Assembly (NCBI RefSeq): GCF_030272615.1
Contig: NC_081406.1
Span: 461,062,072 to 461,126,071, forward strand
Length of the DNA: 64,000 bases
Origin: Cryptomeria japonica
Lineage: Eukaryota > Streptophyta > Pinopsida > Cupressales > Cupressaceae
Direction: 5' to 3'
Part shown: positions 58,967-64,000 of the stretch, piece after piece
Numbering within the stretch: position 1 is the first letter of the stretch
Layout of the letters: each line of letters opens with the position of its first letter
Made by a program: the position numbers and the translations under genes
Notes under the pieces: generated by a model
The model's database searches: none
What the model was told of the DNA's origin: nothing
What the model saw: the letters and a program-made list of their open reading frames with translations, nothing else

Positions 58967-61090
58967 TGGCGCAGGAGCACCTAGTTGAGTAAAAACTCTC
59001 CTTTTTTAGTTTTTCATGTTGTCATGTTTGTAATGTCTTGTGTTAGGTTTATGATGCTGTTTTAGGTTGTTGTGTGTCTTTTCTAGTGGTTTTGATCTCA
59101 TTTTGTGCTCAAGAGGTCAAGTTTTACCTTTCAGGACTTGAGTTGACAATTTTGGCAAAAAATGTGTAAAATTGCCTAAAAGGTCTCAAAATGCTTTCCA
59201 AAGCATTGAAAAATGTTTACTAAAGGTTTTTAAGTATTTCTTAGGTTTGTAGATGAGTTGATGAGGTTTGGTTGTCAAAGGTGTCATTTTGTGCAACAAA
59301 AGTTGCTCACCTTGTTCAAAAGTTGTCATTTTTGAAGTCAAAAATGTGAAAAAATTATGCTACAGCAATATGTCCATACATGAAATCTTAACTAAATCAA
59401 AAAAATTTTAAATAGGCCACCCTCTTCCTTGTATATGGTTGGCATATGTGAAACAAAGTTATTTTTTTCAATAAAAGGAGTGCATTTTCTGGTTTTCATG
59501 GCAATTTGAACTTGTTTTGAGTAACAGTCCGTATTGTAGCATATTTTGTCTATACTATACCTTCTAGGAAGTGTTCTTAGTGGTTATACAATGCTCTCCA
59601 AGAAATATTTGCATTGGTTTTCCATTTACAAGTTGATTAGATAAAATTTCTTCCATTTTGTGTGCTCACTGCCCTGTCAAGGGTTTGGGGTCTAAAAATG
59701 TAGCAATTTGACTAATCTAGGCCTAGGCTCCCACCAAATGGATTTGGTCAAGTTTCTATGCATGTATATAATGTACATAAGTTCCTTTTATGCAAGGATT
59801 ATGATGGAAAAGATGAGATTGAGCACTTATTAGGCAAGTTGTCTAACTTGGCTAGTAATCTTCCTTTATGCTCAAAATTTGGATTCTAAGCATCAAGTAA
59901 TGAAACAAACATGGATAGAGGTCTGCACCTATCCTAGAAGCTTTTTGAAGGGATTGGATCATGAAACTTTATCCATTTTTGCATTATAAAGTGTCACTGT
60001 TTGTAAAGGGCAGCGAACTCCCTGTTTTGGGAAATATATTGGTTTTTGGCACCAAGATTGTCTTTGAAACCTTCTATGCTTGAAGAATTCACCATACTTG
60101 TTCAAGGAAGAGTTAAATGGTTTTTAACAGGTTTATATATGCTTTGGTGCAGGCATTTTAGAAGTTCTAACCCTCCTTTGTGCAGAGATAATAATGAAAA
60201 GATAGAAAAACAGTGAAAATGACTGTTTTTGTCAACTTTTACAGCTAGTGTGCCAAGTGTTTGGAAAAATGACAAGTGGAAAGTGTTTGAATAGTGATCT
60301 CCAAGGTGTGGCAGAGCCCAATGGTCAGTTTTCGGCCTTGGTTTGTGAAGGAGAAGTGTATTTAATAAAGAAAGCTTGAAACACCTCTTGAAACCCTACA
60401 AAAGTGCCATAAATAGTGGACAATCCTCATTTTGCATTGACAGAGGCCTAAACCATCAAAATATATTAGCTTATACCTCAAAAACATCAACCAAGATAAT
60501 TTTGTTGGAGGAATTCCCCATCATTGGGTTGGGTGAAAAAAAAAAGTGCCAATTAGCCCTCCACGGGCTACTAGCCTTTTGGGCCTATTTCACAAAAAAT
60601 GCTTAACCCGATTTGAATAAGGTTAAGGAGACTTGCTAAGTTAGTTGAAAGTCATTTGAAAACTCAGTAAGAACCATTGAAAATCCTTTTTAGTAGGATA
60701 AACTCCATTTTTGACTTAATCCAAGCATTGGTGGGTTTGAGTAACCTAGAGCAAGGCAAGGTTGAAACTTCAAACCATGAATAAAACTATGAATAGCCCT
60801 TAAACCTCCTTCTTGGGACATTGGAGGAGGTCAATTTATAGTCAAGGGACAGCAAGGGTGAGCAAGAGTATTTTTGGGAGTGGAGTGACTAGTTAAGCAA
60901 GGTAATGAAAGCTTGAGTAAGGAAGGAATGACAATACATTGGGTGATTGGTTGAGGGGTGTATGAGGTGTTGAGAAACTAGAAATCAAAAACTGAAATCA
61001 CAACCAGAAGGAGGACTTAAAAACTTTGTCCTTGAGAACCATTTTATGTTGTTTAAACCATTTAAGAACCATTGAGTAGCTTCTCTCACA
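58967..61090 (+). repeat. Gypsy 5' LTR (3' edge approximate)
   Basis: Starts TGGCGCAGGAGCACC where copia LTR homology stops. The 3' edge is set at the CA before ATCTCCCTATTATAG and the primer site; it could lie up to 15 bases further right. Non-coding; the frame at 60,376-60,606 is chance. The second LTR is outside the window. Confidence 0.6.
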
Positions 61091-61105
61091 ATCTCCCTAT
61101 TATAG

Positions 61106-61117
61106 TGGTATCAGAGC
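61106..61117 (+). promoter_or_regulatory. Primer binding site, initiator tRNA-Met
   Basis: TGGTATCAGAGC, a perfect match to the common plant primer site complementary to the 3' end of initiator tRNA-Met. Confidence 0.9.
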
Positions 61118-61156
61118 CAATGATAGATTCAGGAGAAAAGGATTATTAGGAGAAAC

Positions 61157-62276
61157 ATGGTGAGTAATGTTGAGTTAGCCAAGAAGGTCAAAGAACAAGA
61201 AGAAGAAAATAGAGCACTCATAGAAAGGTTGGATCAACTAGCTATGAAGTTAGGTGAAGTAGAAGTCAAAACTGAAGAAGTCCATGATAAGGTTGGAGAT
61301 CAGGGTAAAATGGTGGCCATAGAAGATGAGGTCCCCATACCTGACCATGTTATTAAGCAAGAACAATTCTTGAAGGCTTTGAGAGATATGAGTGGTAGAA
61401 CCTTAGAGGGAGTGGCTCTTTTCAGTGGAAAGATGGATCCAAATGCTTTTATAGAATGGATCGAAGTTCTAGAAAACCATTTTGAATGTGATGGAATAAC
61501 TGAAGCACAAAAGGTTAAGGTAGCAAAATCAAGGTTTAGAGGGGCAGTCTTAACCTGGTGGAAGTTCATCCAAGAGGAAAGGATGAAAGAAGGTAAGAAA
61601 CCAATAGCCATTGGGAAAACAATGGTAGCCAAAATAAAAGAAACCTACCATCCTGAAGACTATGAAGTCCAACTTCACAGGAAAAGACAAAATTTGAGAC
61701 AAAAAGACTTAGATGTTAGTAGTTACACTAAGGAGTTTCAAAAATAGTGCATGAGGTCTAGGGTAGTAGAGGATGAGATTATAAAAGTTGCAAGGTACTT
61801 GAATGGATTGAGATGGAACATCCAACAAGAGATGAGTTTGCTATGCCCACAAACAGTACATAAGTGTTATCAACTAGCACTTAAAGTGGAAGAGAAAAGT
61901 AGGAGGAAGAAAGAACAAAGCAATAGATGAAGAGGTAGGGGAAGAGATGGTAGAGGCCATAGAGGCAGTTTTGGGGGAAGGAGCATAGGTCAACGATCCC
62001 AGGGAGAGTCTAAACTTATAGAGAAAAGTGGGGATTCTCAGAGCAAACCAACTATAGGGGTAGGGGATCGAGCAACCCGAGTAGGGGTAGATCTAATGGA
62101 CTAGGGAGAGGGTCATACTTCTCCACCATGAAGTATTATAACTATAAAAAGTTAGGCCACCCTGCCTATAGATGCCTAGAGAAGCCTAGTTCATCTTATA
62201 GTGGTGAGAAGAGGGTAAACTATGTTCAAGAAGATGGAGGTAATACCAAAAATTCAGCATTAAACCTAACTTCATA
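61157..62276 (+). pseudogene. Gypsy gag, decayed
   Basis: ATG at 61,157. N-terminal coiled coil, then the retrotransposon gag core: LFSGKMDPNAFIEWIEVLE, AVLTWWKFIQE, YHPEDYEVQLHRKRQ. The frame crosses TAG (61,745), TGA (61,928) and TAG (62,102), then a frameshift. Near 62,134-62,170 the zinc knuckle reads YNYKKLGHPAYRC: both N-terminal Cys are now Tyr (TGT to TAT). It packages element RNA when intact. Confidence 0.88.
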
Positions 62277-64000
62277 AGATGGTGAGAGTTTAATGATTAA
62301 GAGAGTGTTAATGAAGAAGCCACATAGTAAAGAGGTCTCATAGAGAAGAGCATTGTTCAGGATTAAGTGTAAAATCATGGGAAAGGTGTTTAAGGTGATC
62401 ATAGATTCAGGATCCATAGATAACATCATATCATAGGAAGCAGTAAGTAAATTGAAACTACCTAGGATACAACACAAGGAGCCATACAAGGTCACGTGGT
62501 TAAATAAGGGACAACATGTGTTAGTAAATGAGCAAGCCTGGGTACATTTCCACATAGGTGGATACACGGATAGGATTCTATGTGACATCCTTCCTATGGA
62601 TGTTTGCCACCTACTATTGGGTAGACCATGGTAGTTTGACAAGAAACCACAACATGATGGGGAAAGAAACTCCTACTCATTTTAGAAAGATGAAGTAACC
62701 TATCAGATTCAATCCCTCAATGAAGAAGGAGAGAGCAGTAGCAACAAAGTTCCTAACATCTTGTTAGTGGATGAGAAAGAATTCATAAAAACACTAGAAG
62801 AAGGTGAAGGAGTGGGATTTGCACTCATAGTGAAACCCAAGGAAGAAAAGATAGAAAAGAAAGTTGAGATACCATATGAGGTGCAATAGATCCTTGATAA
62901 CTTCAAAGCAATAATCAGTGATGGTACACTTGCAGCCTTACCACCTCCTAGAGCCATAAGCCATCAGATTGATTTCATACCTGGAGCCTCTTTACCCAAT
63001 AAGGCAGCCTATAAGATGACCCCTGAACAAAATGAAGAGGTAGCAAGACAAATACAAGAACTCTTAGACCAAGGGCTGATTAGGAAGAATATTAGTCCTT
63101 GTGCAGTACCTACAGTGTTGGCACCTAAGAAGGGTGGAACATGGAGACTTTGCACATATTCTAGAGCCATAAACAAGATCACCATCAGATACAGATTTCC
63201 CATACCCGGGATAGAGAATTTGATGTATTGCTTGGGGGTGCACAGTATTTAAGTAAGATTGACTTGAAGAGTGGTTACCATCAGATAAGAATCAAAGAGG
63301 GTGATGAATGGAAGACAAATTTCAAAATGAATAAGGGTCTCTATGAGTGGCTTGTCATGCCATTTGGACTCTCTAATGCTCCCAACACATTCATGAGTCT
63401 CATGAATGAAGTTTTACATGATTTCATTGGCAAGTTTGTTGTTGTGTATTTAGATGATATTCTTATTTTCACTAAAACTAAGGAAGAGCATCTAAATCAT
63501 TTAGCTATTATTTTGAGCAAGTTCTCTGATGAACAACTAACCATTAATCTAGAGAAGTGTGATTTTATGAAGAAAGAATTGGTCTATCTTGGTTTTGTTC
63601 TATCCAGAGGCAATCTGAAAATGGATCAATCTAAAGTTGCAGCAATAACCAGTTGGCCAACTCCCAAAACAGCTAGTGATGTCAAAAGCTTTCATGGTTT
63701 AGCACAATTTTACAGGAAATTCATCAGGGGTTTCAGTGAGATTTGTGCCCCTATGTTAGACACAATCAAAGGGGGTGTAAAGGTAAAGTTTCAATGGATG
63801 GATGCGGCCAATAAAGGGTTTGAATTATTAAAAATTAAAGTAGCTTCTCAACCTATGCTCATTTTACCTAGTTTTGATAAGCTTTTATTATTGAATGTGA
63901 TGCTAGCAATATTGTTGTAGGAGCTATTTTAAGTCAGGACAATAGACCAGTTGCATTCTTTAGTGAGAAGTTGAATAATGCCAAGAAAAATTACTCTTCC
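62277..64000 (+). pseudogene. Gypsy protease - reverse transcriptase - RNase H (partial), decayed
   Basis: Aspartic protease with VIIDSGSIDN (DSGS at 62,404-62,415), then CDILPMDVCHLLLGRPW at about 62,580, typical of plant gypsy. After a linker, RT from about 62,970: LLDQGLIRKNISPCAVP, then after a one-base shift at about 63,230 [37 protein letters not shown] at 63,447-63,458, [13 protein letters not shown] second shift near 63,880 leads into RNase H ([26 protein letters not shown]). TAG codons at about 62,435 and 62,632, among others, interrupt. Integrase would follow beyond the window. Confidence 0.9.

Larger units (their letters stand above)
58967..64000 (+). mobile_element. Ty3/gypsy retrotransposon, 5' part
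   Basis: 5' LTR, tRNA-Met primer site, gag, protease, RT and the beginning of RNase H; the window ends inside RNase H. It interrupts the copia 3' LTR, so it is the youngest insertion seen there. The protein order and RT sequence are those of plant Ty3/gypsy elements. Confidence 0.9.

Overview
This window looks like nuclear DNA from a large, repeat-rich seed-plant genome. The evidence is L1-type LINEs with plant-style ORF1 and a C-terminal RNase H, Ty1/copia and Ty3/gypsy elements with a tRNA-Met primer site, a GeBP/DUF573-type gene remnant, and a fragment of a plant LRR receptor kinase. The species cannot be read from the sequence; the density and decay of retroelements would fit a conifer or another large-genome plant. 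I see no intact single-copy host gene, rRNA, tRNA or CRISPR array. Almost every coding stretch is a decayed transposon gene, so most genes are called pseudogenes.

Layout. 1-13,351 is an AT-rich LTR-like repeat present in two copies (A and B), with a diverged 1-kb tandem duplication and a GC-rich hairpin island between them. A full-length L1 LINE (240-7,733, + strand) sits inside copy A, has a 15-bp target duplication, and its empty site survives in copy B. At its 5' end it carries an antisense piece of an LRR receptor kinase. 13,352-15,984 holds a GeBP-like gene remnant (13,997-14,617) and AT-rich spacer. 16,001-24,176 is a second full-length LINE of the same family on the minus strand with a 16-18 bp target duplication; it has an extra downstream reading frame. 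24,571-26,130 holds a short tandem repeat and a truncated third LINE.

26,140-33,869 is a set of LTR fragments around a minus-strand copia-related element. In that element, gag zinc-knuckle remnants are followed not by pol but by a long unknown ORF, ending in a polypurine tract and LTR that match the autonomous copia further right. 33,870-37,200 has exon-like pieces of one or two degenerate genes.

37,921-52,918 is the least explained part. Two diverged copies of an unknown element lie head to head (left on -, right on +). Each encodes a roughly 1,200-residue protein with a Lys/Pro-rich N terminus, an aromatic-rich middle, a coiled coil and a Glu tract, and each has a leader built from GGATAA/TTATCC repeats. 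A roughly 50-copy 16-bp minisatellite separates them, and a small array of the same satellite lies beyond the left copy. I could recognise no polymerase or integrase in these copies.

48,061-50,489 is a solo LTR inside the right copy. 52,919-58,966 is a copia element (5' LTR, gag-pol, polypurine tract, start of 3' LTR) inserted into the downstream flank of the right copy. Its 3' LTR is in turn broken by a Ty3/gypsy element (58,967 to the window end: LTR, primer site, gag, protease, RT, start of RNase H). The nesting gives a relative order: unknown element first, then copia, then gypsy.
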